Part shown: positions 1 through 10,791 of the stretch, piece after piece
How positions within the stretch are numbered: the first letter of the stretch is position 1
How the letters are laid out: the number at the start of each line of letters is the position of its first letter
From: Limnanthes douglasii subsp. nivea
Taxonomy: Eukaryota > Streptophyta > Magnoliopsida > Brassicales > Limnanthaceae
DNA length: 64,000 bases
Assembly (NCBI GenBank): GCA_036936605.1
Contig: JAUPFV010000004.1
Coordinates: 143,202,973-143,266,972, forward strand
Direction: 5' to 3'
Made by a program: the position numbers and the translations under genes
The notes under the pieces: model-generated
What the model saw: only the letters and a program-made list of their open reading frames with translations
Databases searched by the model: none
What the model was told of the DNA's origin: nothing

Positions 1-190
1 CCTCTGTTCGTTTGAGGATGACAGCTGGGGGAGAGGGTGTGGTCAATTCTTCCCATGTAAGATCTCTCCGGCATGTGGTATTCCACATATGAGATCTCCC
101 CAAATTGTCAGAAGTGAAGCAGTTGTGGAAAGCATTCCCCATACATTCTGCGGCCCACGCGCTCAATTTGGAACACGCGGTCTGTCCCTC
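1..190 (-). pseudogene. Antisense extra ORF of Tat Gypsy, distal segment
   Basis: Read on the minus strand this stretch is open from a TAG near 191 to the window edge. It matches the start of the plus-strand ORF at 59558 onward: both contain HMWNTT/YMWNTT followed by RRDLTWEELTT. It is therefore the middle part of the same retrotransposon-borne extra protein whose N-terminal half lies at 315-1703. A stop and about 120 bases of non-matching reading frame separate the two parts, either from decay or from a short spliced intron; the simplest GT-AG pairs I tried do not keep frame. The protein continues beyond the left edge. Confidence 0.6.
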
Positions 191-314
191 CTATAGATAC
201 CCGGTATACTCCTTCGGTAATACTGATAAAGAAGCAATAATTCAACAGTGGAATATTTGTGAAGTAAAAAAGGGGAAAATGAAAAACAAAATTGAAGAGC
301 TTACTTGTACTCTT

Positions 315-1703
315 CTACATACTAGTAAGCGTGCTAGGGTTAGTTTTGGCTTTGATCTTTCTCCCATTTTCCCATGACCCACTAATGAATAAGAACTGAG
401 TTCTCCAATTCTTCTCCGACTCCAACAAATCATCTACCATTTGGAATGTTTTTCCCATGTTGTGATGATAGAATGGGATGTGGTGATTCTTGCACAGACT
501 TGCCACAATGGCAAATTGCTTCATAGGGAGAGAGATTCCGGACAACCTCAATGCCATTATGCGGGCAAGGAGGGAGTACCAAGCATTTGGACTTAATTGG
601 CTTGGGTAAAGCTTAATAAGGTGGAAATACCTGACGATCTCTGGGTCTAAGGGGAATCTGAGCCCCCAGTTGAACAATTCTGTGTATATGACCACTTCTT
701 TAACTTTGCAGTCTATTGGAGTCTCCAGAGTGACAGGTATTCTCACCTTCACTGACTCTGGGATCCCCCACTTTGCCCAGATCTGGCCCAGCTCGGCAGT
801 ATGAGTATAAACATAGTTTATGTTCTGTAGGGCCAACAAATACTTCACGTTGACTTTCTGAAAGCAAGGTCCTACCTTTCCCTCCAAGCACTCCGGGAGA
901 TTCGGATGAGCAACTCCAACCTTCACTTTACCTTTCTCTTTCCTATCATAGGCAACATCCTTAGTTTTCCCTGAGGCTTCAGTTTCGAAGGGGGCCTCTT
1001 CGATACTGTCCTCCATCACTTCTTCCTCCACTGTGGAAGGTTTAGCAGTTGTTGTGGATGGAAGGGTGCCAACTTCTGTATCTACGGTCTGTCCGAATGA
1101 TTGAGCTCCAGTGTTTTCCAAAGGTCTGGTGTCCGGTTGAAGCTCAGTTCCGGAGGACTTCGTTTGAGAAGCTACTTTGGCTGCCTTCGATCCAGAGGGC
1201 TTATCTCGTGGGGCTCTTATAGAAATATCTGATCCGGAGGGTTTATCTTTGGATGCTAATTTAGAGGCCTCCGGTTTGGAGGGCTTTGATTTTGAGGCAG
1301 TCGCTTGGGCTTTCACCAAACGAGTTGTCCGGTGTAGATTGGATTTCTCTGAAGATTTTTCAATATCAGATCCCATGGCTATGAAAGGGGAGGGTTTTCT
1401 AACGTTTGATACTACCTTTTCTTGGGTAGTAGAAGGTTGGGACTCCTGAACAGAGGAGCCTGATGAGATTGATGAAAGATTTGGTTGGAACAGCCGTTTG
1501 GGTTTCGGATTTTTCGTAGAAGATGATCCTTGATCATCTTCTTTGTATGGTTTATCACACTTGTCGCTTGGGGAGACCGGGAGACTAGCAGCGATGCGCC
1601 TCTCTCGTTTAACTTTCTTTGCCTTCTCTAATTCAGACAGATTCAACCAGGCGCCTTTTACAAGAGCGTTTCTAGCCGTGAACATAAAACTAGCCAAGAA
1701 CAA
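315..1703 (-). CDS. Gypsy-associated antisense ORF, N-terminal 462 aa
   Basis: This 462-codon open frame has no known enzymatic role. Residues about 25-260 are low-complexity, rich in Ser, Lys and Pro, with repeated KDKPSGS/RDKPSGS motifs and many basic clusters. Residues about 270-430 form a folded-looking domain with FNWGLRFPLDPEIVRYFHL and LSPNAWYSLLARIMAL, which resembles the plant family named putative gypsy type transposon (PF04195-like); I judged this by eye. It runs opposite to the LTR at 1906-2494, so it is an antisense ORF between pol and the 3' LTR, as known from Tat-lineage elements such as Grande. A homologous C-terminal half lies at 59.56-60.75 kb, again antisense to its pol. 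The open length argues for a relatively young copy. The first ATG is at 1703, and a TATA-like sequence lies about 75 bases upstream. Confidence 0.65.
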   Translation of the reverse strand: MFLASFMFTARNALVKGAWLNLSELEKAKKVKRERRIAASLPVSPSDKCDKPYKEDDQGSSSTKNPKPKRLFQPNLSSISSGSSVQESQPSTTQEKVVSNVRKPSPFIAMGSDIEKSSEKSNLHRTTRLVKAQATASKSKPSKPEASKLASKDKPSGSDISIRAPRDKPSGSKAAKVASQTKSSGTELQPDTRPLENTGAQSFGQTVDTEVGTLPSTTTAKPSTVEEEVMEDSIEEAPFETEASGKTKDVAYDRKEKGKVKVGVAHPNLPECLEGKVGPCFQKVNVKYLLALQNINYVYTHTAELGQIWAKWGIPESVKVRIPVTLETPIDCKVKEVVIYTELFNWGLRFPLDPEIVRYFHLIKLYPSQLSPNAWYSLLARIMALRLSGISLPMKQFAIVASLCKNHHIPFYHHNMGKTFQMVDDLLESEKNWRTQFLFISGSWENGRKIKAKTNPSTLTSM

Positions 1704-1779
1704 TTTTGAAAGAAAGGGTGAAAAACTCTGTAAAAGATTTGTAGAATGATGAATATAATGAAACAGTGAAAAAAATTGG

Positions 1780-1787
1780 TTTATATA
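1780..1787 (-). promoter_or_regulatory. TATA-like box upstream of antisense ORF
   Basis: On the minus strand the sequence CTAATATATAAACC lies about 75 bases before the ATG at 1703. The distance would allow a start site near 1750 and a short leader. It suggests that the antisense ORF could have its own promoter rather than depend on read-through. In such AT-rich DNA a match like this can arise by chance. Confidence 0.35.
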
Positions 1788-1905
1788 TTAGTAGAAAAAA
1801 GTAACTAATACCTAGGAGAAGATGAAGAGATTCGTGCAATGATTGAAGATGGCGTTGACGTGGGAAATATTAAATGCATAGGTTACTTTTTAGGTTTAGT
1901 GGGAG

Positions 1906-2494
1906 TGTCGATCTAGGTAAAAAACGGCTGGTAGGTCAAATCAGATTGCGACACGTGTCCCACAATCCAAAGAAAAACTCTTAGAATTCTGGGAAGAAGC
2001 CAGTCCGGACAAACCTCAAAATAGACACACAGATGGGTCTGACAATATCGTTACTGACTAAGTGAATTTTTTAGTCATGCCAAAGATTTTTGACAAAGCC
2101 TAAAAAAGGGGCTACTAATGAATCCGGATAAATTCACCACTCCCTATTGAGATTTTCGGTCAAGGGCAATTCGGATATAAACTGCCCACTAAACTATCCG
2201 GACAGGACAAAAGTATAAAATAACTAAACACCTTTTGACTAAGCTAGGTGCTAATCAACTTATTAAGTAAATGGGTCCTTAAACTTGACCCGGTTCCACA
2301 ATTTAATCCGAAAGCCTATGAGTCCATAATTAAGGGTATAAATACCCCAAGTACTTTCATTAATGAGGGTAATGAACATTTAATACAACCAGACAACTGA
2401 AATCTCTCACTACTAAATACCCAAACATTTAATACTCTCAAAACTTTCCAAAACACTTGACAAAATTACCCTCAACTTAAAATAAACCTCACCA
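1906..2494 (+). repeat. 3' LTR of left Tat-type Gypsy element
   Basis: The segment from about 2270 to 2494 matches the LTR end of the Gypsy element at 53.26-53.49 kb: both have a GGTCCTTAAACTTGACCC block, then a TATA box (TATAAATA at 2337-2344 here, 53331 there), then a conserved tail ending in CTCACCA/CACACCA. The start is placed at TGTCGATCTAGG after a purine run (GTGGGAG); that boundary is less certain than the end. A G-box-like CACGTG lies near 1952. The TATA orientation shows plus-strand transcription, so pol of this element lies left of the window. LINE sequence begins straight after 2494, so the element inserted into a LINE. Confidence 0.65.
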
Positions 2495-2498
2495 AAAC

Positions 2499-2646
2499 TA
2501 ATATATTTCTTTTGTAAATTAGTGTGAAAAGGGATCCAACCTCTTAATGATTTCCATAAGAGAAAGGAACACTTGGTTGGAATGGTGTTATTCCAAATTT
2601 TGGCAAATAGATTAGATGAGTTGTGTTTTTGTCTTATAAAATTCAA
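2499..2646 (-). pseudogene. LINE zinc-binding RT-associated domain (zf-RVT) fragment
   Basis: The translation includes IWNNTIPTKCSFLLWKSL followed by IPFHTNLQKK, the pattern that opens the zinc-binding domain found after the RT in plant LINE-derived proteins. The domain is cut after about 45 residues where the Gypsy LTR begins, so the cysteine/histidine part is missing here. Confidence 0.7.
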
Positions 2647-2812
2647 GGTTCCTTTGGTGCTAAAGTCACCAGATTTAATTAAGGTCCAAATGATTTTGTC
2701 CTTTTAGTTATAATTGAGTTTCATCTTAATGATTTTGCTAATATCAAAACTAGTGATAAGATTATTAAGCCTATTGACATCCCCAATATTATTGGTCTAG
2801 AAACTGGAAACA

Positions 2813-4502
2813 TTAATAAAAAAAATTATAATACAAGTTATTATTATCGTTAATAGGTAATTGGATGAGAGGTCTTTTATTCCCAATCCAGTTATCTAAC
2901 CAAATATCGATATCACCATTTCGAAGACCACAAATAACATGAGGCTTAACGATATATCTGATATATTTTAGCATGTTCCAAACTTTAGAAACTTTAGTAG
3001 ATATGTTGACTTGAAGATGATGATTTCTTTTATAGTACATAGAGTTTATGTAATTGGCTCAAAGAGAATTGTTTTTACGAAAATTATACCAGAGCTTGCA
3101 GGAGTATGTGTCTTGCAAGTATTTGATATATAATGTTAAGACCACATTCCCTATAAGGATAACAAAGGTTATCCCATATGACAGTGAATTGCATTTGAGG
3201 TATCACCTGAACCCCACAAAAATCTATTTAAAGTTTTTTCAATTCTATTTATTATATTGTTAGGGAGAATACAATATTTAATGAAGAAGTTTGAAATGGT
3301 GATTACTACTGATTGAATCAGTACTAATCTGCCACCAAAGGAGATATATTTAGTATTCAACTCCTGAATTTTACAGTTGATCTTGTGAATGATTTCATCA
3401 TATAAATAGGCCTTATTGTTGGTAGCAATATTGATACCTAAATACTATATGGGGAATTTTTTTGAGAGTGAAAGCAGTTTGATTCTTGAGAGCTTTAATT
3501 CTTTGGGAGTTTAAGTTGTTAGAGGTCAGAAGATTAGATTTGTACTTCTTTATGCTTAGGCCAGAGATGTCTTGGTATAATTTAAGGAAGTTATTTATTC
3601 TCTCATTATATTTTTTGTTTCCATTTGCAAATATGACAAAGTCATCAGCAAAGGCAAGAGCGTTGATCATTAGATAACTTATGATTATATATATATATAT
3701 CATATCATGGTGGTTATTAAAGATGTTGTTGATGCCTCTAATGAGGTACTCTTCAGAAATAATAAAAAGGCTAGGGGATAATGGATCCTCGTGCCTTATG
3801 TCATCAAGAGTTTAAAAATAACATTTAAATTTTCCATTAAATAAGATTGATAAATGAGAATAACTAATGTTGTTTTGATAAGATTTAAGAAATTGTCATG
3901 AAATCCAAATTATTTCATGACATTAAGGATAAAATAATATGATATTTTATCAAATTCTTTTGACATGTTAAGCTTGATGATGATATTACCAGACTTAAAT
4001 TTCTTGTTTATATCAACAATAAATTCTTTAAATAGGAGGATTTGATCATGGATACTGCTGCCATTAAAAAAACCTCCATGCTCAGAAGAGAAACTTAGGG
4101 AGGATGGTGGACATCATATCATTTAAAATTTAAAAAAGAATCATATTGAAAATAATGCAAAGACTTATTGGCATGAAGTTTTTCCACTGTTTAGCGTGAT
4201 TAGTCTTAGAATTCAAGCAAGTAGTCTTTCCATTTGGGCCAATTTTTCCACTGAAATAATATTTAGTTGCATAGTGCAAATCCTTATTGATAATGGACCA
4301 ACATATTTTGAAACAAATGTGATATTAAAACCATAAGGCTCAACAACACTATTAGGCTTGACTTTATTGAAACATTGAAGATTTCATCCATTGATGGGGG
4401 ACACATCAAGTAATTATGATCATTTTCAGTAATAAGAGCAGGAATAATATTCAAAGTATCTTCATAAGGTTGTACAATGTTATTACTAGTTAAAAGATCC
4501 AT
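2813..4502 (-). pseudogene. LINE reverse transcriptase remnants
   Basis: Pieces in several frames follow the order of a LINE RT. The N-terminal part is near 4284-4502, with YLMCPPSMDEIFNVSI, the pre-RT segment. The catalytic region is near 3600-3660, with NALAFADDFVIFANG, where ADD is the active-site motif. A SGLSIKKYKSN segment and the SFGGRLVLIQSV helix at about 3169-3360 follow, then a downstream segment with NGDIDIWLDNW at 2813-3040. Stops and frame changes between the pieces show it cannot make an active enzyme. Confidence 0.75.
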
Positions 4503-4841
4503 AAAGTAAGTGATAACAAGATTGCTTATTTTACCAGGGTCTTCAACCCAATTGCCTTCATACTTAATATCATTTATTATGTTTTTTTTGCATATATTTT
4601 TACATAATTTTGATATAGGGATGTATTTTTATCACCATATTAAAACTAGTTGTTATAAGGTTTTTTCTCCCAATAATCTTCTTCTCTTGCCAAAAGAAGA
4701 AGATGAATAACTTTAGCTTTATTGAGATTAAATTTTGTCTTCATTTCGGTTTGAAATTTGAAAAATATTCTCATAGTAATTGACATCATCCTCAACTTTG
4801 GAAATATCATTGAAAATGTTTCCAAAGTCATTTTGATTCCA

Positions 4842-5647
4842 TTATTTTAGGGTTTGCTTAAGTATTTTTAATTCATGCCATAAGGCATGTAAATGAGGGC
4901 TGGTGATAGGAAGATTCCATGAGTTTTCAACCGTTTTATTAAAATCAGTGTGTTGAACCCACATGTTTAAAACTTTAAAGGAAGGTTTAGACGTCAGAGT
5001 ACTGCTAGAGAGACTAATGATCATTGGAGAATGATCAAAGTAAGTTTTGGCAAAATGTCTAACATAAATTTGGTTGAAATAATTTCTCATTTTGGAATTG
5101 ATCAGAACTATATCAAACCCTTCGAGTTTCTATTATTAGACCAGATGAATGAATAGCCGATAAAGCTTACATCTTCAATGTCATAGTCCATAAATGTGTT
5201 GTTAAAGTCTTTAGTACTTTTTTAACATAAAGTGGAGGAAGATAATTTCCCTGAAGTGTTTGTGATGCAGATAAAATCACCCATCACAATCCACTCAAGA
5301 GAATTAGTTGAGAGATGCCTAAGACTAATGGGAAGTCTGTTGGCTCTAGTGCATTTGGCATATACAGCACTAACAATGATTGATTTGTTAGAGTTAGAGT
5401 GATTAACATTAATGTGCAAAAGCTGACCAGTATCACAAAGCACATTAACAATAAAATAATCATTCTCAATGATCCAAATTTCGTTATTCATATTTGAGAT
5501 ACCATGATTAAAGCCAATTACTTTAAGAATGGAAGTAAGCCTAAAATGAGGGATCATGGGTTCCTGGATTGCAATGAACAAAATTTTATAAGCCTTTATG
5601 ATTGAGCTGAGCCTGCTATTTTTTTTATTTAAGCCCCTAACACACAT
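4842..5647 (-). pseudogene. LINE APE-type endonuclease domain remnant
   Basis: The fragment begins VRGLNKKNSRL and continues with IAIQEPMI, VSAVYAKCTRANR and WIVMGDF, the spaced motifs of the endonuclease/exonuclease/phosphatase fold used by L1-type LINEs to nick the target. The C-terminal part at 4842-5090 has FDHSPMIIS, equivalent to the SDH catalytic motif (here D-H is kept). A frame break separates the two parts. The N-terminus abuts the DUF4283 domain directly, so the usual end of ORF1 and start of ORF2 are missing. Confidence 0.75.
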
Positions 5648-6235
5648 CTAAAAGAGTTCCAATAGATTTGGATAAGCTCATAACAATATATTTATTATAC
5701 ATATATATAGGAAGCCTAGAGAATGTTACCCAAACATGGGTAATTGTAGACTCTTTTTTTGGTTGTAAAGTTGGCACCCATTTCATGAGACGTATGGAAT
5801 GCTGGCCGAAGGACCAAACGTTCATTCTCTAAATGATTCTAAGGTCAGCTGATTCATTGATTCTATAAATATATGTCATTTTTCATATATACTTATATTA
5901 TCAATTCCATATAGTTTTAATTTATTTAGGAAAATATTTACTTCATGTAATGCAGGTCTACCTAATGAAAACTTAGCTACAATAAATATACTGGAGGCTA
6001 GTAAGAGAGACTTATCTTTCGCAGGGAAGAAAACTGAGTTGTACTTATCCTTGGTGGAAAATTTCATCTCTTCGTGGTGAATTTCCATAGAGGATTGATG
6101 TTTGTTGACTGCTTCTCCATAAGTCTTGGTACTGGTATCGTTTCCTTGCTCAATGGTGGGTTTGGTGGGCCGAGAGGGAAATTGCAATTCATACTGAAAT
6201 GAATCTTCTTTCTTAATGGGGACCTTTTGATCCAT
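5637..6235 (-). pseudogene. LINE ORF1 with DUF4283-like domain
   Basis: From the ATG at 6235 the frame encodes a charged leader, then VNIFLNKLKLYGI. After a break it continues with SFGQHSIRLMKWVPTLQP and ITHVWVTFSRLPIYMYN, the RNA-binding-type DUF4283 domain usual in plant LINE and zinc-knuckle ORF1 proteins. The CCHC knuckle expected after it is absent, because the sequence joins directly to the endonuclease at about 5640. Confidence 0.65.
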
Positions 6236-6863
6236 CTTATTGCTTAATATTATCCTTCGCGTGGATGGTTCTTTGTTGAAATTCGTTACCCTTTTTCCAA
6301 ATCGATGACTACAAGATGATGGGTTAGCCTTGAAGGAGGCAAAAGTCTCAATTTGGGGAAACCCAAAATTAAAACCCTGCGAAGTCTTTAATTCATGAGC
6401 TCCGTTGATATAAATTTAATGTTTCTAATTCTTTCTTTAGGTTTCTTCGAATTTTGCAAACCCCCAATACTGGATTTTTTCTATTCAAGACGACAGTGAC
6501 TACGATTTTAAATAGATTAGTCTTCTGGTTGATGAATAAATCAATTGCAGCAACTGCGGGATTGAATGAGTTACTACAATGTCTTCAAGAGAAGAGAATC
6601 AGAGGGGTTCAAGGGTGAGGTACCCTTGACCCTCGAGTCCTGGGTGACGAGTCTCATTCTTGATAGGAAAGCTAATTAATATAGAAATCTAATTAATATA
6701 GGAAATTTAATTAATATAGAATTATAATTGATATAGAAATCTAATTAATATAGCAGATTGATTTAGAAAAGAAGATTACGTTTCACGTTACTTTTAACAT
6801 ACATTTAAAAATTATCCTCCTAGGCTTATAGTAACTCTAATATTCGTTACCCCGATGCTTCAA

Positions 6864-7208
6864 CTACTCATTGAAGACAAACTTTCCACCGATACGTCTG
6901 TAATGATCAATTCCCACACAGTCCGTGAACTCCATCGAGGAAATACTTCCCAATAGATCAGTCTTTCGACTTTTTACATATAAGAAAGCGGTAGTAACAT
7001 TCATCTGATCTATCCCAAGATCAAACCGAGCAAAACTTGACAAATTCTCCACGGTTTGAACATTCGAAACCTTTGGCCCATCAATCTTCAGATCATGGCC
7101 CAAACCAAACAATGGTTTAATTTCCTTTGCAAAGATCGAACCCGAACCTAGATTGAAAATAGATTCCGTAGAGGTATCTACATCTCCACCCTTATGTTCC
7201 AACTCCAT
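6864..7208 (-). pseudogene. Possible Copia RT fragment
   Basis: 114 codons are open on the minus strand. Only the segment FARFDLGIDQMNVTTAFLY is recognisable, by likeness to the Copia RT region preceding the catalytic motif. The flanking residues match nothing I know. A second small frame at 7437-7619 has no recognisable domain. Confidence 0.35.
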
Positions 7209-7929
7209 CTCAAATCTAGCTCCACCTCCGATACCTATTACATCTCCATGACGACCGAAAGTCTAGGGGCTCATGTTGACGATGTTAGCTGTCCAAAATA
7301 ACTCATCCACTCAATCTATTGTTTTATGTTCAACGGTCAAAAACATTACCCTTACTCAAATTAAGTTACAACTCATTTTCTCAACTATTTCATGCTTCAA
7401 GGTAGTCTTTAAGATTATGTACTATGCATACCAAATTTAAAAAAAGTAGTTATTGAATGGTCGATTTACTATTACCACACTATTTTTAGTCATAAACCTC
7501 TTTATGTACTTTCTAGATTTAATCTCCACATACTTCGACAAGCCTTCAACTGCCTCCACTCGAATCCCAGCAGACCCATTCCCCATATTAGATGCCCCTT
7601 CTACTACAGACACATCCATTTAGTAGATAGCTTGAATCTAATACTGCACTCGAATAATTCATCATTATGAGTGTGCTTGACTTTACTTTAAGATCTGCGA
7701 TCTTCGTCTTTCTACTTTGTCTTCTTCACCAACAAAAAATATTGATATTCCATCTCGTCGCTCATCCCACAACTTGTTTGGGAAACCGTCAAAATCTGAA
7801 CAAGATCCGATCCAGCCCTAACAATACTTGCTAGGAAGAATCTTAGACACTTGGCCAAAACAGTGACCAACAATTGGCGAACACGTACTGGAAAGGTCGT
7901 ACGAGGTGATATGAGTTTTGACTCTTACC

Positions 7930-8250
7930 TTATTTTAAGAACAAAGTTACAAAAAACATAAAGTAAACAATCGCATAATAAGATACTTAACGTGGTTCGA
8001 AGCGTGAAGAAATCCTATATCCACGGGCAACATACATTTCTTTTATATATAAGTAGGTTACAGAAAGAATCTCAAACACAAAGGACTGAATTACTCGTGA
8101 TTCACAGAACCCTCTCTTAAGTGTTTATCTCTCACCTTACTTATCTCTCAAAAGACCTTGAACTAGTTTTTCTCTTTGAAGAAATATGCAGCTCATATCT
8201 CTGATCTTCATAAATTGCAAAGCTATATCTTCTTCTATTTATATGCCACC
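7930..8250 (-). repeat. Copia LTR R/U5-like segment
   Basis: About 300 bases match 36720-37020: both carry AACRTGGTTCG, then ATCCTAYATMYACGG, then TTTTATATATAAG in the same order. Read on the minus strand, the CCGTGGAT...CGAACCACGTTAA arrangement is a common 3' LTR portion of plant Copia elements, and TATAAATAG near 8240 would be its TATA box. Confidence 0.5.
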
Positions 8251-8545
8251 TATAATAAATCTTAATCCATTAATTAAGGAATCTAATTAATATAGAAGAT
8301 CAAATCAATAAGAAATTAAATTAATATAGAAGTGTAAATTAATGTAAAATTTATATATATATATATATATATATATAATTAGTATAGAAAATATAATTGA
8401 TATAGAATATCCAATTAATATATATAAAAAAATCTAATCAATACTAAATATCTATTTATTATAGAAAATATAATTAATATAAAAATCTAGTTAATATAGA
8501 AATATAATTCATATAACATATGATTTAGAAAAAATTTATAAATAA

Positions 8546-9240
8546 CATGATGAAGTCCTGTTCATGCTAAAAATAAAATAAATGTGGGATATAAAATATT
8601 TTTAGAATATAATAATAATAGTTACCAAATTATATTTATAGTAATTATATTTAAGCACTTATAATACATAGAAATAAAACATTGCTATTAGATTTTTATT
8701 TTGAATTAGTCAATGCAGTTACACCCAACCCAATCTAAACTTTAGATTCACAATCCACTTTTGGATAAAAAATATATTATTATTAGTCTACTAAACTATA
8801 TATAATATGTTAGAAGAAATGTGGGATGTTATTAACTATCAAAATATGTTACTAATCAGTTAGGAATTTGAATCCATTAAAATAAAAATACAAACTTGAA
8901 CATGGTATTTGATAATTTCATCTATATAATTTGGATTCTTAAGTTGATTTAAATTATGTTTTAAAAGATTGTTTGATGAGTGACCGAATACTCCATTTCC
9001 ATCTATTAGTATAAAACCTGGAAAATCTTAAAAAAAAAGAAGATATAAGTTATTTGATTATAATGGAATTATCCAGTTCTTTGGTTAGGTTTCAGACCTT
9101 AATTAACATGTGTCCGGATTTTTTTAATAGAGTTATTGTTTTATTTTACACCTAAAATCCCAACAGGCTACCAATCAGCTGTCTGAATTTGAGTTTTAAA
9201 ATTATATTTAATGGTCATGCTGGAGAAGATGGGCTTCCTA
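8546..9240. other. Gene-free AT-rich stretch
   Basis: No open frame or recognisable repeat protein was found here. It is simply AT-rich sequence between two retroelement remnants. Confidence 0.6.
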
Positions 9241-9244
9241 CAAC

Positions 9245-9970
9245 ATTAAATTTCCGAGTCTAAATACCAAAGGGTATTACTTTTCGCAAGCATTTCTATT
9301 AGGATGACAGAGTCAGATTCAATGTCAACCTTCTTGTGTCAGTTTTGAAAACATAATATTAAGCCATGTAAGAGTGCCCTACACTCATATAAGCAGCCCT
9401 CCGACCGAATGACATTACTTTTTAGCAATGTAGACCTTCTTGTTATAAATGATGTATGGTCCTGATTTTTCAGGTCCAACCTTATCTGGTTGTACCCCGC
9501 ATATGCATTCATGAAAGATAGAAATTTGTTTCCTGACGTCGAATCCACCAGCTAGTCAATCCAAGGTATCAGGAATGGATTTTTAGGACATGCTTTGTTG
9601 AGATTTGTGAAATCCACACACATTCTCAACTTCCCGCTCTTCTTGAGTAGGACGGGGTTGGCCGTCCACAAAAGGTAATGAGATTCCCGGATATGCCATA
9701 CATTATTCAACATGTCCACCTCGACAATAATAGCCTATGTATTTTCTTGGTAAAAGAGCGTATTTTCCGAATTATTGGTCAGATATTTTGTCGTATTTCC
9801 AAACTATGACATATCATGCTTTCGGAGACCCCGTCATGCCCTCCGAGCACCAAGTGAATAAATATAACCTTTTTGAAAGGAACGAAACCAATCTTTTTCA
9901 AATCAAAGAAGACAGATTCGTCATAATATTTTAAAACCTTTCCTCCAGAAACACGTAATTCTTGCAACTC
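9245..9970 (-). pseudogene. Gypsy reverse transcriptase fragment
   Basis: The frame at 9339-9548 reads STSGNKFLSFMNAYAGYNQI then LKNQDHTSFIT, the palm region upstream of the catalytic YIDD in Tat Gypsy RTs. The same motif is seen at 63.3 kb and 56.5 kb. Upstream bases to about 9970 keep weak RT similarity. The catalytic motif region near 9270-9330 is badly decayed. Confidence 0.7.
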
Positions 9971-10379
9971 TCATCCATCAGAAGAAATCTGGGGTCTCTT
10001 TAGGATCGTCCACGGTATTGGATCCTAAGTTGACCTCGCTAACTGCTAATATTTCCTTTACTCAATTTCTTTGTCGGACTTTTATGCGAAATCCATTCTG
10101 TAGCACCACCTACCAGGTTTTTGTCTACTTAGCACGGTTCCAAAATCATTACCAAACACATAGTTTAAACACTAGTGGACCGTCGACGCCACCACGTGTA
10201 TCCTGGAAATCCAGAACCTACTAGTACGCGGTCAGAGCATCCACAACAATAAAAAACACTAGTACTTGTTTTCTAAAGGGTCCCCGACCCAATTATACCA
10301 TTCCTTCAAATTCCCATACCAGTTCAGTCATAGCCCCGGTAAAACGTACTATAGTCCGCTCTGATAAGAGAATTACCAG

Positions 10380-10530
10380 AGCTGTTTTGAACTCAGCATA
10401 CATTATCATGAAAATAATGTTTTCCCGATTTCATGTGTCTATCAATACCCTCCAAAATTTGTCACCAACGATTGCAACCACGATTACCACTGCGTATTCG
10501 TCTGGTCCAACAATGTCTCTTATATCATCG
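10380..10530 (-). pseudogene. Gypsy aspartic protease remnant
   Basis: The minus strand reads VIVVAIVGDKFWRVLIDT before a stop, matching the flap-side strand and the LIDTG active-site start of retroviral-type proteases. The glycine of the DTG triad position is replaced by a stop codon. It sits between gag and RT as expected. Confidence 0.5.
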
Positions 10531-10791
10531 TCACCAAAACATAGTATTGAGGATCAAAACGTTGTAATTCCTGCCACATAATCACCTCCAGATATAGTTA
10601 GTGACTCAAAATTTTTACACAAGTTGCTAACCTTCCCTATGTTCTCGGGAATTATCTCTTCCACAATGAGGATCAGTGACCTTAGAGATATACACTGAGT
10701 TTTCTTTAGGTCTTCCAAGGTGGCAGCTCAGTTACGAGGATCAGTGACCTCTGCTTTAGGAAACAGATCAGTGGCCTCAGAGATAGCACAT

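Larger units (their letters stand above)
2495..6300 (-). mobile_element. L1-type LINE, decayed, interrupted by Gypsy LTR
   Basis: Minus-strand fragments read in the order expected for a plant L1-like non-LTR retrotransposon: a DUF4283-type ORF1 domain, an APE-type endonuclease, reverse transcriptase, and the zinc-binding RT-associated domain. The frame is broken many times by stops and indels, so this is an old copy. The 3' end is cut at about 2495 by the LTR of the left Gypsy element; the rest of its tail should lie on the other side of that element, outside the window. The 5' end fades after 6240. 6300-6650 is a possible 5' leader with no clear ORF. Confidence 0.8.
6655..8545 (-). mobile_element. 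Internally deleted Copia-like element with LTR remnants
   Basis: Two related AT-rich blocks built of the phrase CTAATTAATATAGAA lie at 6655-6765 and 8260-8545, about 1.6 kb apart, consistent with LTR U3 regions. Between them, 7930-8250 matches the LTR region at 36720-37020. A purine-tract-like block (rc of CCTCCTAGGCTTATA, 6820-6835) resembles the one at 37525-37540. The minus-strand frame at 6864-7208 contains FDLGIDQMNVTTAFLY, which resembles the Copia RT motif around QMDVKTAFL. The internal region is only about 1 kb, so most of gag-pol is gone. A (TA)n run occupies about 8349-8378. Boundaries are uncertain. Confidence 0.45.

Noticed and set aside
182..322. A 141-bp GT-AG intron in the left antisense ORF
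   Set aside because: The donor and acceptors visible are plausible, but the joined exons would be out of frame, so it is not annotated as an intron.
1177..1449. 90-codon plus-strand ORF (MAAFDPEGLSRG...)
   Set aside because: It is the complement of the low-complexity Ser/Lys/Pro part of the 462-codon ORF.
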